A stretch of DNA of 64,000 nucleotides, from assembly GCA_944376655.1 (NCBI GenBank), contig CALWDJ010000008.1, positions 1-64,000 of the forward strand. The letters are read 5' to 3'. Source of the DNA: an uncultured Clostridia bacterium (GTDB lineage Bacteria > Bacillota > Clostridia > Oscillospirales > Acutalibacteraceae). The notes under the pieces are model-generated. The model did not search any database and was not told the DNA's origin. It saw only the letters and a program-made list of their open reading frames with translations. The number at the start of each line of letters is the position of its first letter. Positions within the stretch are counted from its first letter, which is position 1. This document shows, one piece after another, positions 27,123 through 36,534 of this stretch. Both the position numbers and the translations under genes were made by a program.

Positions 27123-28652
27123 TCACATAAAAGGCGCAAAAATATGAAGAATCGCCTGCTTCAGCCTCATAAGGACCGGACGCCTGCGCCATTCGGATAT
27201 TTTGATCTCTCGTGAGACCTTGAGAAGCTCCTCAAACTGCTGCTTAATGTCTAAAACCGTGCTGTTGTCGCATATCCACGCCCCGCACTCGAAATGGAAA
27301 ATGAAGCTGCGGTAATCCATATTTACCGTTCCGACCGTGGCTACCCTGTCATCTGAGACAAATAGCTTTGAGTGTATGAATCCGGGCGTGTACTCGTAAA
27401 TTCTGACGCCCGCCTCAAGCAACTCAAGATAATTGTACTGCGTTACGGGGTGAACATACCACTTGTCCGGAATGTGCGGCGTGATAATCCTTATGTCAAT
27501 GCCCGATTTCGCCGCCATCTGTATAACCGTAATCATGGTATTGTCGATAATCAGGTAAGGTGAGGTGATATAGACATATTTCTGCGCGGTGCTTAGCATA
27601 CGCATGTAAATACCCTCCGCCGGATTGCGGTCGTTGAGCGGGTCGTCGCAGTAGGGGAGGACGAAGCCGTCGTCAAGGTCGCCAGAAACCGACATATGCG
27701 CTCTCATATCTATCTGCTTTTTGGTATTGAATTCCCACATGCTGCAGAACATCGCAAGAAAGCTGTTGACAGCGCTTCCTGTAAGCATAATTCCGCTGTC
27801 CATCCAGTGACCGAAGCGCTTTTCGCGGTTGATGTACTCGTCCCCGATATTGAACCCGCCTGTAAACGCCGTTTTGCCGTCTATCACCACAATCTTCTGG
27901 TGATTGCGGTTATTCATAAATATGTTCATCGAGGGCTTTATCGGGTTAAAGACCGAAACCTTTATGCCTTCGGCGCGCAGGTTTGTTATAAAATCCTTGT
28001 GCTGGCGCTTTATGGAGCCGAAATCGTCAAAAATTATTCTGATTTCAACCCCCTTTTTCACCTTGTATGAGAGTATTGTGTGTATTTTGTCCCACATATA
28101 TCCCTCGGCAAGGATAAAAAATTCCATATAAATATATTTCTGGGCTTTTTCAAGCTCGCAGAGCAGTTTCTCAAAAATTTTTTCGCCGGGGGAAAGATAC
28201 AGCGTATGCGTGCCGCCGTAAAGAGGATAGCCCGATTCGTGGGAGAGGTATTCCGCCTGACGTGCGTGGAAAATATCGTAGTACCTTAATTTTTCAAAAA
28301 CCTCGGGGTCGCTTTTAAGCAAGGGCAGATAATGCGCTTCGCACCTTTCCATTTTCCTGCGCAGATGAGGAAGCACACGACCGCCGCCCCACAGCAGGAA
28401 AACTGAAATTCCGAATACCGGAAAGACCAGAATAAAGATAATCCACGCGATTTTGTGGCTCGGGTTTCCCCGGCGGTTTACGATATAAACAACGGTTATG
28501 ATACCGGCTATCATTGAGAGTACATACAGCGCCGCCGATTTGGCGGTGACATTGTAAAGCACCCAGAAAAGAAACCCGATTTGCAGCAAAAGCAAAAGCG
28601 CGGAAACAATTATCCGCGTCTGAATCCGAATGCCGCGTTTCCTGTCAGACAT
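27123..28652 (-). CDS. cls: Cardiolipin synthase
   Basis: Joins two phosphatidylglycerol molecules to cardiolipin at the membrane. It has 509 residues: two N-terminal membrane helices (about 10-55) and two phospholipase-D domains with HxK motifs, NHQKIVVIDG and HSKLFVSDD, each followed by the GG/GT-N-D/M pattern. The start is the ATG at 28652, with GAGGGGG upstream, rather than the TTG one codon before. No terminator separates it from the small membrane protein gene, so read-through is possible. Confidence 0.95.
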   Translation of the reverse strand: MSDRKRGIRIQTRIIVSALLLLLQIGFLFWVLYNVTAKSAALYVLSMIAGIITVVYIVNRRGNPSHKIAWIIFILVFPVFGISVFLLWGGGRVLPHLRRKMERCEAHYLPLLKSDPEVFEKLRYYDIFHARQAEYLSHESGYPLYGGTHTLYLSPGEKIFEKLLCELEKAQKYIYMEFFILAEGYMWDKIHTILSYKVKKGVEIRIIFDDFGSIKRQHKDFITNLRAEGIKVSVFNPIKPSMNIFMNNRNHQKIVVIDGKTAFTGGFNIGDEYINREKRFGHWMDSGIMLTGSAVNSFLAMFCSMWEFNTKKQIDMRAHMSVSGDLDDGFVLPYCDDPLNDRNPAEGIYMRMLSTAQKYVYITSPYLIIDNTMITVIQMAAKSGIDIRIITPHIPDKWYVHPVTQYNYLELLEAGVRIYEYTPGFIHSKLFVSDDRVATVGTVNMDYRSFIFHFECGAWICDNSTVLDIKQQFEELLKVSREIKISEWRRRPVLMRLKQAILHIFAPFM

Positions 28653-28748
28653 CAAAAATCCCCCTCAGAAGAGCGTTGCTTTAGCTATTGTATCATATTT
28701 TGTCGGATTATGCAATCAGTATAAAATATTGAAAATATTGAAAATCAC

Positions 28749-28777
28749 TTGTTATTATGGGAAAAATTTGCTATAAT
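28749..28777 (+). promoter_or_regulatory. Promoter of the phosphoglucomutase
   Basis: TTGTTA (28749-28754) and TATAAT (28772-28777) are 17 bp apart; AAAGGAG precedes the ATG at 28818. Confidence 0.65.
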
Positions 28778-28817
28778 GAATCAGGAAAAATAAATACTTT
28801 GCAAAGGAGCATTTTTG

Positions 28818-30527
28818 ATGGTAAATGAAAAGTATGAGCTTTGGTGCAAAAAGGCGACGGGGGACAGCGACCTTGTAAAAGAGCTTGAAAGCATCAGGGA
28901 TAACGAAGATGCCATATCCGACGCTTTTTATAAAGACCTTGAATTCGGCACCGGCGGTCTGCGCGGGGTAATCGGCGCGGGCACCAACCGTATGAATATA
29001 TATACCGTAGGAAAGGCGTCGCAGGGACTTGCGGCGTATGTCAATTCCGTATCGGATAACGGAAGTATCGCCGTAGCGTATGATAGCCGCATAAAATCCG
29101 ACCTTTTTGCCAAGACCGCAGCCTCGATTTTCGCGGCTAACGGAATAAAGGTGTATATATATAAGGAGCTTATGCCGACTCCGATGCTTTCCTTTGCGGT
29201 AAGGCGCCTTAAGTGCGACGCCGGCGTGGTGGTGACCGCGAGCCACAATCCGGCTAAGTACAACGGATATAAGGCATACGGGCCGGACGGCTGTCAGCTG
29301 GGACTTGAGGCGGCTGACTATGTGCTTTCCATTATGAACAAGGTCGATATATTTGACGACGTGAAGACCACCGATTTTGAGAAAGCGGTGGCCGACGGTA
29401 AAATCGAGTATATAGGCAACGATATAATAGAAGAATATCTTGACTGCGTTATGGCGTGCAGGGTAGCGCCCGGGGCTGATGTCGAGTCTTTAAAGGTGGT
29501 ATATACTCCGCTTCACGGCAGCGGAAACAAGCCGGTAAGGAAAATACTTGAAAAAATCGGCGTGAAAAACGTGACGGTTGTCCCCGAGCAGGAGTTGCCG
29601 GACGGCAATTTCCCCACAGCGCCGTATCCGAATCCTGAAATCCGTCAGGCGTTTGAGTGCGCTCTTAAGCTCGCTGAGAAGTGCAGCCCCGATTTACTGC
29701 TTGCCACCGACCCCGACTGCGACCGTGTCGGTATTGCCGTGCTGGACGACGGCGAGTACAAGCTGCTCACCGGAAACGACGTAGGAGCGCTTCTGCTTGA
29801 TTTTGTACTCGCGAGAAGAACGGCGAACGGCACTATGCCCGAAAATCCCATCGCCGTAAAGACTATCGTGACAACCGAGCTTTGCCGCAGTATCGCGAAG
29901 GAATACGGCTGCGAGCTTATTGATGTGCTTACCGGATTCAAGTTTATCGGCGAGCAGATAACGCTGCTTGAGAAAAAGGGCGAGGAAAAGCGCTTTGTAT
30001 TCGGCTTTGAGGAAAGCTACGGTTATTTGGGCGGCACTTATGTAAGAGATAAGGACGCCGTTATAGCCTCAATGCTTATATGTGAAATGGTAGCTTTCTA
30101 TAAGGCGGAGGGCAAGAACCTTATTGAGAAGCTCGACGAGCTTTATAAAAAGCACGGCTATTTTATGTGCGGTCAGAGGAGCTTTACCTGTGAGGGCGAG
30201 AGCGGAATGAACCGTATCAGGGGCATTATGGAGACTCTGAGAAACGAGCCGCCGGCTGAGATAAACGGTTCCGCTGTTGTTAAGTTTGACGATTACGAGA
30301 CTTCCGTAAGCCACGACCTTAAAAACGGCACGGAAAAGAAGATAACGCTGCCGGTGTCGAACGTGCTGTGTTATTATATGGAGGACGGCAGCTCTCTTAT
30401 TGTACGTCCGTCCGGAACAGAGCCTAAGATAAAGATGTATCTCGGTTCTGTCGGCAAGACTTACGAGAAAGCCGAAAAGGAGCTTGAAAATCTTACCGTC
30501 AAGGGTACAAAGCTGCTGGGATTTTAA
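28818..30527 (+). CDS. Phosphoglucomutase/phosphomannomutase family protein
   Basis: Interconverts glucose-1- and glucose-6-phosphate, or the mannose pair. It has 569 residues, the long PgcA-like alpha-D-phosphohexomutase form. Motifs: the phosphoserine loop VVTASHNPAKYNGYK (Ser near 143), the metal loop DPDCDRVGI near 297, the sugar loop GFEESYGYL and the phosphate loop RPSGTEPKIK. The start at 28818 has a strong AAAGGAG. It connects glycogen breakdown (glgP, GH13) with glycolysis, and provides substrate for galU. Confidence 0.95.
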   Translation: MVNEKYELWCKKATGDSDLVKELESIRDNEDAISDAFYKDLEFGTGGLRGVIGAGTNRMNIYTVGKASQGLAAYVNSVSDNGSIAVAYDSRIKSDLFAKTAASIFAANGIKVYIYKELMPTPMLSFAVRRLKCDAGVVVTASHNPAKYNGYKAYGPDGCQLGLEAADYVLSIMNKVDIFDDVKTTDFEKAVADGKIEYIGNDIIEEYLDCVMACRVAPGADVESLKVVYTPLHGSGNKPVRKILEKIGVKNVTVVPEQELPDGNFPTAPYPNPEIRQAFECALKLAEKCSPDLLLATDPDCDRVGIAVLDDGEYKLLTGNDVGALLLDFVLARRTANGTMPENPIAVKTIVTTELCRSIAKEYGCELIDVLTGFKFIGEQITLLEKKGEEKRFVFGFEESYGYLGGTYVRDKDAVIASMLICEMVAFYKAEGKNLIEKLDELYKKHGYFMCGQRSFTCEGESGMNRIRGIMETLRNEPPAEINGSAVVKFDDYETSVSHDLKNGTEKKITLPVSNVLCYYMEDGSSLIVRPSGTEPKIKMYLGSVGKTYEKAEKELENLTVKGTKLLGF

Positions 30528-30587
30528 TTTTTGAACGGCACTTGCCGCAAATAATATTAAGAAAATAGCCCAAAACCCACATTATAA

Positions 30588-30655
30588 AGTTTTCGCCCGC
30601 CTTTTTCAAAAGGCGGTGGGGTAGCGGGGCAAAGCCCCGGAGCGCCCTTGGCACC
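30588..30655. repeat. REP-like double hairpin between convergent genes
   Basis: Two adjacent hairpins: CCGCCTTTT/AAAAGGCGG (30597-30616) and CGGGGC/GCCCCG (30625-30639), joined by a G-rich linker. The wording, pyrimidine-rich lead plus two stems, resembles repeats scattered between genes in many Ruminococcaceae genomes. It lies between the phosphoglucomutase and the minus-strand gene at 30657 and could also act as a terminator. Confidence 0.5.
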
Positions 30656-30656
30656 G

Positions 30657-30959
30657 CTATAACAGCTCCCGCATTTTTTCGCTTATCTGAAAGGCGAGCT
30701 TCGCGCCCGCAATAAGCCCCATTTCAAAGAAAACGTCCTGATATACGGCTGTTTCCTTACAGTAACAGCCGTATATTTCATCAAATTCAGTTATGCTTTT
30801 AAACCTCTGCTTTAAAAAGTCAGAGGCTTTTTTATCGGCTTCTTTAAGGCGCTGCGTGTAGCTTCTCGTGTCAGGCTCAAGGAGACATTCTCCGCCGTTC
30901 AAAATAAATTCCCCAATATTGCCGGGGTTTGCTCTTTCCAGTACTTCGCTGAATCTCAT
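30657..30959 (-). CDS. Uncharacterised 100-residue protein, possibly DUF6809-like
   Basis: Function unknown. From the ATG at 30959 the protein has 100 residues and is mostly helical, with two predicted long helices (about 38-58 and 74-98) and a cysteine pair CYC near 65. The C-terminal FFEMGLIAGAKLAFQI resembles small DUF6809-type proteins of Clostridia, a weak call from memory. The start is chosen because AAAGGAG lies 8 nt upstream; an earlier ATG at 30980 overlaps that site. It is divergent from a small HTH regulator, and the promoters carry shared motifs, so the regulator probably controls it. Confidence 0.6.
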   Translation of the reverse strand: MRFSEVLERANPGNIGEFILNGGECLLEPDTRSYTQRLKEADKKASDFLKQRFKSITEFDEIYGCYCKETAVYQDVFFEMGLIAGAKLAFQISEKMRELL

Positions 30960-31023
30960 TTTCTTTTCTCCTTTGTTCATAAAAAGTTTACATTTTTGCG
31001 TATTACGTATTTAACAGAATAAA

Positions 31024-31034
31024 TACGTTTTACA
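31024..31034. promoter_or_regulatory. Operator-like site, copy 1
   Basis: TACGTTTTACA at the predicted start point of the minus-strand gene. Its exact complement occurs at 31124-31134 over the -10 box of the divergent regulator gene. Confidence 0.5.
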
Positions 31035-31040
31035 TCGAAT

Positions 31041-31069
31041 AGTATACGTTAATAAACGTATAATGTCAA
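31041..31069 (-). promoter_or_regulatory. Promoter of the unknown minus-strand gene with internal dyad
   Basis: TTGACA (31064-31069) and TATACT (31041-31046) are 17 bp apart on the minus strand. The spacer is filled by a perfect dyad TATACGTT-AATA-AACGTATA (31043-31062), a probable repressor site. Confidence 0.75.
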
Positions 31070-31109
31070 GAACAAATTTGACTGTGGGCGAATTTAATAC
31101 GCTTTATAA

Positions 31110-31138
31110 TTGATTTAATCCGTTGTAAAACGTATAAT
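31110..31138 (+). promoter_or_regulatory. Promoter of the small HTH regulator, with operator copy 2
   Basis: TTGATT (31110-31115) and TATAAT (31133-31138) are 17 bp apart. TGTAAAACGTA at 31124-31134 overlaps the -10 box, and AACGTATA (31129-31136) repeats the dyad half-site of the divergent promoter. Confidence 0.7.
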
Positions 31139-31159
31139 ATGAATAAATGGGGTGATAAG

Positions 31160-31372
31160 TTGTCCGCCGCAAAGAAAATTAAAATAATGTTGATAGAACG
31201 GGATATGTCGCTAACAGATTTAGCAAAACTATTGGGAAAAAGTCTATCAACAATGAGTGATAAAATGAAACGCGATAATTTCTGCGAAAAGGATTTAAAG
31301 AAAATTTCCGATATACTTAACTTTGATTACGAGCCTGTTTTTACCGACAGAGAAACCGGCAAAAAAATATAG
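31160..31372 (+). CDS. Small XRE-type helix-turn-helix regulator
   Basis: A 70-residue DNA-binding protein that is little more than one HTH domain: SLTDLAKLLGK and STMSDKMKRDNF form the two key helices, followed by a short C-terminal tail. I chose the TTG at 31160 with GGGGTG 5 nt upstream. An ATG at 31139 directly abuts the -10 box and would lie before the transcription start, so it cannot be used from this promoter. Motif copies over both divergent promoters suggest it represses itself and the gene at 30657. Followed by its own terminator. Confidence 0.8.
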   Translation: MSAAKKIKIMLIERDMSLTDLAKLLGKSLSTMSDKMKRDNFCEKDLKKISDILNFDYEPVFTDRETGKKI

Positions 31373-31386
31373 ATTATTAAAAAACA

Positions 31387-31412
31387 AAAAACAGCCGAGT
31401 ATGGCTGTTTTT
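31387..31412 (+). terminator. Terminator of the HTH regulator
   Basis: A 10-bp perfect stem (31387-31396 with 31403-31412) with a T-tail, 15 bp after the stop. Confidence 0.85.
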
Positions 31413-31425
31413 ATTTATGTAAAAT

Positions 31426-31453
31426 AAAGGGGCGGTCATATAACCGCCCCTTT
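31426..31453 (-). terminator. Terminator of valS
   Basis: An 11-bp perfect GC-rich stem (31426-31436 with 31443-31453) with a T-rich tail on the minus strand, 6 bp past the valS stop. Confidence 0.85.
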
Positions 31454-31458
31454 AGCTT

Positions 31459-34092
31459 TTAAAGAGATTTTTCTATTTCCTTAATGCTGTTTTCAAGCAT
31501 TGCTATTTTATCAAGCACTTTGGCAAGCTGCTCTCTCTGCTGCTCAACAACCGCCGCCGGAGCTTTTGAGACAAAGCCCTGATTATTAAGCTTCCTCTCG
31601 AAAAATTCCTTATCAGCATTAGCTTTCGCAAGGTCCTTGTTAAGCCTTTCAAGCTCCGCCGCAAAGTCAACAAGCTCCTTCATCGGCATATAAACCACCG
31701 CGGCATCGGTAATCACACGAACCGCGCCCTCGCTGTCAAAGCTGTCTGCCGTCTCAACGTCAGACGCGAACGCAAGACGGCAGATATACGCCTTTCCGTT
31801 CTTGAAAACCTCCGGCGACTGGGTGGCAATCTGAACCCTCGCTTTCTTTGATGGCGGAACGTTCATTTCGGCACGGCGGTTTCTTACCGCTTTTATTACC
31901 GCCATTATCTTCTCAAAGTCTGCTTCTTCCTTTGCGTAGCTTAAACTTTCGTCAAATTCCGGCCACTTTGAAATCATCAGCGCCTCGCCGTTATGCGGCA
32001 TAGACTGCCACATTTCCTCTGTTATAAAGGGCATAAACGGGTGGAGCAGCTTCAGCACGCCGGTAAACACGTAAACCAACACGCTGCGCGCGGTGTCCGC
32101 CGCTTTTTCGTCCTCGCCGTTTAAGCGTGACTTGCATATCTCGATATACCAGTCGCAGAAAACGTCCCACACAAAATCGTACAGCTTCTGAACCGCCATA
32201 CCAAGCTCATATTTTTCAAGATTATCCGTAACCTCCGCTACAAGTGAATTATACTTTGAAAGAATCCACTTGTCCTCAAGCGCGAAGTTATCGGCGTTAA
32301 GCGGAATAATCTCGTCGGTTTTAAGATTCATCAGTATAAAGCGCGCCGCGTTCCATATCTTATTTGCGAAGTTGCGGCTTGCCTCAACACGGCTGTCGAT
32401 ATACCTCATATCGTTTCCGGGGCTGTTTCCGGTGGCAAGCGAGAACCTCAGCGCGTCTGCGCCGTACTTGTCGATAACCTCGAGCGGGTCAACGCCGTTT
32501 CCGAGCGATTTCGACATTTTTCTGCCCTGCGAGTCACGCACAAGCCCGTGGATAAGCACCGTGTCAAACGGTACCTGACCGGTCTGCTCAATTCCCGAGA
32601 ACATCATTCTCATTACCCAGAACGGAATTATATCATAACCGGTGACAAGCGTGTTTGTCGGGTAATAGTGCTTGAAATCCTCGGTTTCCTCCGGCCAGCC
32701 GAGTGTTGAGAAAGGCCAGAGGGCAGAGGAAAACCAGGTATCAAGCGTGTCGGGGTCCTGCGTTATGTTCCTGCTTCCGCAGTGAGCGCAGCAAGAGGCG
32801 TCCTCCCTTGATACGGTTATCTCGCCGCAGTCGGCGCAGTACCACGCCGGAATGCGGTGACCCCACCAAAGCTGACGGGATATACACCAGTCACGTATAT
32901 TCTCAAGCCAGTGGAAATAAATCTTTTCAAATCTCTGGGGAACAAACTTTGTCTCACCCTTTTTAACCGCCTCAATGGCAGGCTCTGCCAGCGGTTTCAT
33001 TTTAACAAACCACTGTTTTGAAACCCTCGGCTCAACCGTAGTTCCGCAGCGGTAGCAGGTGCCGACGTTATGCACGTGCTCCTCGGTCTTTACAAGCGCG
33101 CCTTCCTTTTCAAGGTCGGTAATAATGGCTTTTCTCGCCTCGTATCTGTCCATTCCGGCGTAAGCGGGGTAGTCGGCTGTTATTTTTGCGTCGTCTGTAA
33201 GGACGTTTATTACCGGCAGGCTGTGTCTGAGTCCTACCTCAAAGTCGTTCGGGTCGTGCGCCGGAGTGATTTTAACCACGCCGGTTCCGAAATCCATTTC
33301 AACGTATTCGTCCGCCACGACCGGTATCTCACGGTGAACAATAGGCAGAATAAGAGTTTTGCCCACAAGGTGAGCGTATCTTTCATCGTTCGGGTTTACC
33401 GCAACGGCGGTATCTCCGAGCAGTGTTTCGGGTCTTGTGGTTGCAAGCTCAAGATAACCGCTGCCGTCCGCCAACGGATAGCGCAGGTGCCAGAAATGAC
33501 CCGCCTGCTCCTCGTATTCAACCTCAGCGTCGGAAATTGAGGTTTTGCAGTGCGGACACCAGTTTATTATCCTTTCGCCGCGGTAAATAAGTCCCTTTTC
33601 GTAAAGGTTTACGAAAACTTCTCTTACTGCTTTGCTGCAACCCTCGTCAAGGGTAAAACGCTCCCTGTCCCAGTCGCAGGAGGAGCCTATTTTCTTAAGC
33701 TGCTCGATTATCCTGCCGCCGTACTGTTTTTTCCATTCCCACGCGCGCTCCAAAAAGCCGTCTCGTCCTACGTCTTCCTTTGTAAGTCCCTCTTCGCGCA
33801 TTTTTTCAACGATTTTTGCTTCAGTCGCGATAGAAGCGTGATCTGTGCCGGGCACCCAAAGCGTGTCAAAGCCCTGCATGCGCTTAAAGCGGATAAGTAT
33901 ATCCTGAAGCGTATTATCAAGCGCATGTCCCATATGCAGCTGACCCGTAATATTCGGGGGCGGTATTACTATTGTGTAGGTCGGCTTGTCCTTTTCGCAT
34001 TTAGCGTGGAAATATTTTCCGTCAAGCCAGCTTTTGTATATGCGGTCCTCAACCTCTTTCGGATCGTACTGCTTAGCCAATTCTCTTGCCAT
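31459..34092 (-). CDS. valS: Valyl-tRNA synthetase
   Basis: Charges tRNA-Val; class Ia enzyme of 877 residues. The HIGH-type motif is [11 protein letters not shown] near residue 50; the KMSKS motif is [11 protein letters not shown] near 525. The editing domain (about 190-350), the anticodon-binding domain and the C-terminal coiled coil (about 805-877) are all present. A zinc-ribbon-like segment with four cysteines (CADC and CCAHC) lies near 420-440. I see no T-box leader upstream, which is notable because many Firmicutes synthetase genes have one. Confidence 0.97.
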   Translation of the reverse strand: MARELAKQYDPKEVEDRIYKSWLDGKYFHAKCEKDKPTYTIVIPPPNITGQLHMGHALDNTLQDILIRFKRMQGFDTLWVPGTDHASIATEAKIVEKMREEGLTKEDVGRDGFLERAWEWKKQYGGRIIEQLKKIGSSCDWDRERFTLDEGCSKAVREVFVNLYEKGLIYRGERIINWCPHCKTSISDAEVEYEEQAGHFWHLRYPLADGSGYLELATTRPETLLGDTAVAVNPNDERYAHLVGKTLILPIVHREIPVVADEYVEMDFGTGVVKITPAHDPNDFEVGLRHSLPVINVLTDDAKITADYPAYAGMDRYEARKAIITDLEKEGALVKTEEHVHNVGTCYRCGTTVEPRVSKQWFVKMKPLAEPAIEAVKKGETKFVPQRFEKIYFHWLENIRDWCISRQLWWGHRIPAWYCADCGEITVSREDASCCAHCGSRNITQDPDTLDTWFSSALWPFSTLGWPEETEDFKHYYPTNTLVTGYDIIPFWVMRMMFSGIEQTGQVPFDTVLIHGLVRDSQGRKMSKSLGNGVDPLEVIDKYGADALRFSLATGNSPGNDMRYIDSRVEASRNFANKIWNAARFILMNLKTDEIIPLNADNFALEDKWILSKYNSLVAEVTDNLEKYELGMAVQKLYDFVWDVFCDWYIEICKSRLNGEDEKAADTARSVLVYVFTGVLKLLHPFMPFITEEMWQSMPHNGEALMISKWPEFDESLSYAKEEADFEKIMAVIKAVRNRRAEMNVPPSKKARVQIATQSPEVFKNGKAYICRLAFASDVETADSFDSEGAVRVITDAAVVYMPMKELVDFAAELERLNKDLAKANADKEFFERKLNNQGFVSKAPAAVVEQQREQLAKVLDKIAMLENSIKEIEKSL

Positions 34093-34183
34093 ATCAAAAA
34101 CTCCGTTGTATAAAATGTTTTTTTTCGCGCATAATTATATTTGTCGGTATCCGTATTCCGCGTTTGCAAGGAGACCGGCAGAG

Positions 34184-34212
34184 CCGTCCGTAATACACGG
34201 GCGGTTTTTATT
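34184..34212 (+). terminator. Plus-strand terminator-like hairpin between valS and the parC-like gene
   Basis: CCGTCCGT and ACGGGCGG pair (one G-T) around a short loop and are followed by TTTTTATTGTTTTT on the plus strand. Both neighbouring genes are on the minus strand, so it does not end a known gene. In 34093-34274 I see no ORF and no T-box. Confidence 0.45.
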
Positions 34213-34274
34213 GTTTTTACATTATACAATATAAGCCTTAATAGTTCAACACCTAAAAAGGCTTTTTGCGCTCT

Positions 34275-36515
34275 TTACAGCAGCATTTGTTCCTGTTTAG
34301 CTTCTCCTGCCGGCAGCTTGCTGCCCGCCGCCGGAAGATTGCGGGTTCTGTACCTGTGGTCGCCCTCAAGCGTACCTTTTTCATAAACCGTAGCTTCTGA
34401 TATTCGCTGACCCTTTTTCTGCGTCATTACCGCTATACCGCCGTTGTCCTTTGTGGACTTGGCTGGTATCGACGCCGTGTTTACAATAAGCATGCGTCCG
34501 TTTGTGGATTTAAGCAGCAGCTCGGTATCATCTTTCACATAAAAAACCGTGTGCAGCGTAAATTTGCCGCAGTAGGCGTTTATCAGCTTTTTGCGGTTTG
34601 TCTTTGTCTGGTAGGAGGAGAGCGGAACCCTCGCTATTCTGCCGTTGTCAAACACAAAGACCATATAGCCCGAATAGTCTGACGTCGCCACCATAAATAC
34701 CGGATTTTCCGCCTCGTCAAATTCTAATTTTGAGGCTATATAATCTCCCAGTATGCTAGCCTTGTAGTCTGCGAATTCAGCCGTTTTCGATTTGTATACC
34801 TGCTGTTTGTTTGTAAAGAAAAGCAGGTCTTCAGCGTTGGTGGACTCGACTGTCTGGGTTATCTCGTCGCCCTCTTTTAATTTCTGCTCGCCGCTCATAC
34901 GAAGCGACTGCGGCGTGATTTTCTTGAAGTATCCGTCCCTTGTAAAGAAGAGCGTTACGGGCGAAGTGTCAGCCTCCGGCTCATAGCCGCCGTCGTCTTC
35001 ATCGGCCGCGCTTATTATGGCGGTTTTTCTGTCTTCACCGTATTTTTCCGCTACCTCTTTAAGCTCCTTGACTATAATATTGAGCAGCTTTGACCTTGAG
35101 TTCAGTATGCTCTCAAGCTCGGCAATTTCCTTAATAAGCTCCTCTATATCGGCGGTGCGCTTTAAAATATATTCGCGGTTGAGGTGACGGAGCTTTATTT
35201 CCGCCACGTATTCCGCCTGTATCTCGTCTATGCCGAAGCCTATCATAAGGTTGGGCACTACCTGCGATTCCTCGTCGGTTTCCCTTACTATTTTAACCGC
35301 TTTGTCTATATCAAGCAGTATTTTTTCAAGACCCTTTAAAAGATGCAGCCTGTCCTTCGCCTTTGAAAGCCGGAAATAAACCCTCCTGCGGACACATTCC
35401 TGTCTGAACGCCACCCATTCGGATATAATTTCCTTTACACCCATAACACGGGGCGAGCCTGCTATCAGGATATTGAAGTTGCAGGAAAAGCTGTCCTCAA
35501 GCGGGGTCATTTTCATAACCTTTTTCATCAGCTTTTCAGGGTCGGCGCCGCGTTTTAAGTCTATCGTTATTTTAAGACCGTTAAGACCTGTTTCATCGCG
35601 TATATCGTTTATCTCGGTTATCTTTTTCAGCTTTACAAGCTCGATTACCTTTTCGATTATCGCCTCTGATGTGGTGGTGGGCGGTATTTCGGTTATGTCA
35701 ATGCAGTTCTGCGATTTGTCATAGCTGTAAACGCCGCGTATTCTGAAGCTGCCGCGTCCGGTTTCATATATTTTTTCGGTCTCCGCGCGGTTGTAAAGCA
35801 GCTGACCGCCTATCGGAAAATCGGGCGCTAAAAGAGTGTCCGCGACATTTATATCGTTATCCCTTATATACGCTATTGTGGTTTCGCAGACCTCACGGAG
35901 ATTGAACGGGCATATAGAGCTTGCCATTCCGACCGCTATTCCCGTGTTGGCGTTTACTAACACCGAGGGAAATGTGACCGGCAGCAGTGTCGGCTCTTTC
36001 ATACTGCCGTCGTAATTGTCGGTAAAATCAACTGTATCCTTTTCAATATCACAGAAAAGCTCGTTTGCTATCGGTGCCAGCTTAGCCTCGGTATAACGCG
36101 AGGCGGCATACGCCATATCCCTTGAATACGCTTTACCGAACGAACCCTTTGACGCAACATATGGGTGCAAAAGCGCTTGATTGCCCTCGGACAAACGTAC
36201 AAGAGTTTCGTATATCGCCGCGTCGCCGTGGGGGTTAAGCTGCATAGTTCTTCCCACTATATTGGCGGATTTTATCGTATTTCCGGTCAAAAGACCCATT
36301 TTATACATTGTGTAAAGCAGCTTGCGGTGTGAGGGCTTGAAACCGTCAATTTCCGGTATCGCTCGGGATACTATAACGCTCATAGCGTAGGGCATAAAAT
36401 TGCTTTCAAGCGTTTCGGTTATCGGCTGTTCAACGGTCAGTCCCGAACCGGCAATATACGCGTTTGTTTTTTTCGCCGCCGGCTTTGCCGTCTCCTTTTT
36501 CTTTCTCGGAGCCAA
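34275..36515 (-). CDS. Type II topoisomerase subunit A, ParC/GyrA-like paralogue
   Basis: The DNA-cleaving subunit of a gyrase or topoisomerase IV. It has 746 residues with a Lys/Ala-rich start. The breakage-reunion domain carries the catalytic Tyr141 in AASRYTEAKL. The C-terminal part (about 500-746) has beta-pinwheel-like repeats, but no clear GyrA box was seen, favouring a ParC-like role. Around the quinolone-contact helix, HGDAAIYE places Ala99 and Glu103 at the positions of Ser83 and Asp87 of E. coli GyrA. It lies downstream of the ParE-like gene with a MITE-like repeat in between. It may be the genome's topoisomerase IV or an extra paralogue. Confidence 0.85.
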   Translation of the reverse strand: MAPRKKKETAKPAAKKTNAYIAGSGLTVEQPITETLESNFMPYAMSVIVSRAIPEIDGFKPSHRKLLYTMYKMGLLTGNTIKSANIVGRTMQLNPHGDAAIYETLVRLSEGNQALLHPYVASKGSFGKAYSRDMAYAASRYTEAKLAPIANELFCDIEKDTVDFTDNYDGSMKEPTLLPVTFPSVLVNANTGIAVGMASSICPFNLREVCETTIAYIRDNDINVADTLLAPDFPIGGQLLYNRAETEKIYETGRGSFRIRGVYSYDKSQNCIDITEIPPTTTSEAIIEKVIELVKLKKITEINDIRDETGLNGLKITIDLKRGADPEKLMKKVMKMTPLEDSFSCNFNILIAGSPRVMGVKEIISEWVAFRQECVRRRVYFRLSKAKDRLHLLKGLEKILLDIDKAVKIVRETDEESQVVPNLMIGFGIDEIQAEYVAEIKLRHLNREYILKRTADIEELIKEIAELESILNSRSKLLNIIVKELKEVAEKYGEDRKTAIISAADEDDGGYEPEADTSPVTLFFTRDGYFKKITPQSLRMSGEQKLKEGDEITQTVESTNAEDLLFFTNKQQVYKSKTAEFADYKASILGDYIASKLEFDEAENPVFMVATSDYSGYMVFVFDNGRIARVPLSSYQTKTNRKKLINAYCGKFTLHTVFYVKDDTELLLKSTNGRMLIVNTASIPAKSTKDNGGIAVMTQKKGQRISEATVYEKGTLEGDHRYRTRNLPAAGSKLPAGEAKQEQMLL

Positions 36516-36534
36516 AAATATTCCTCCCAGTAAT

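Noticed and set aside
34093..34274. T-box riboswitch upstream of valS
   Set aside because: The diagnostic T-box sequence (TGGNACCGCG type) is absent on the minus strand.
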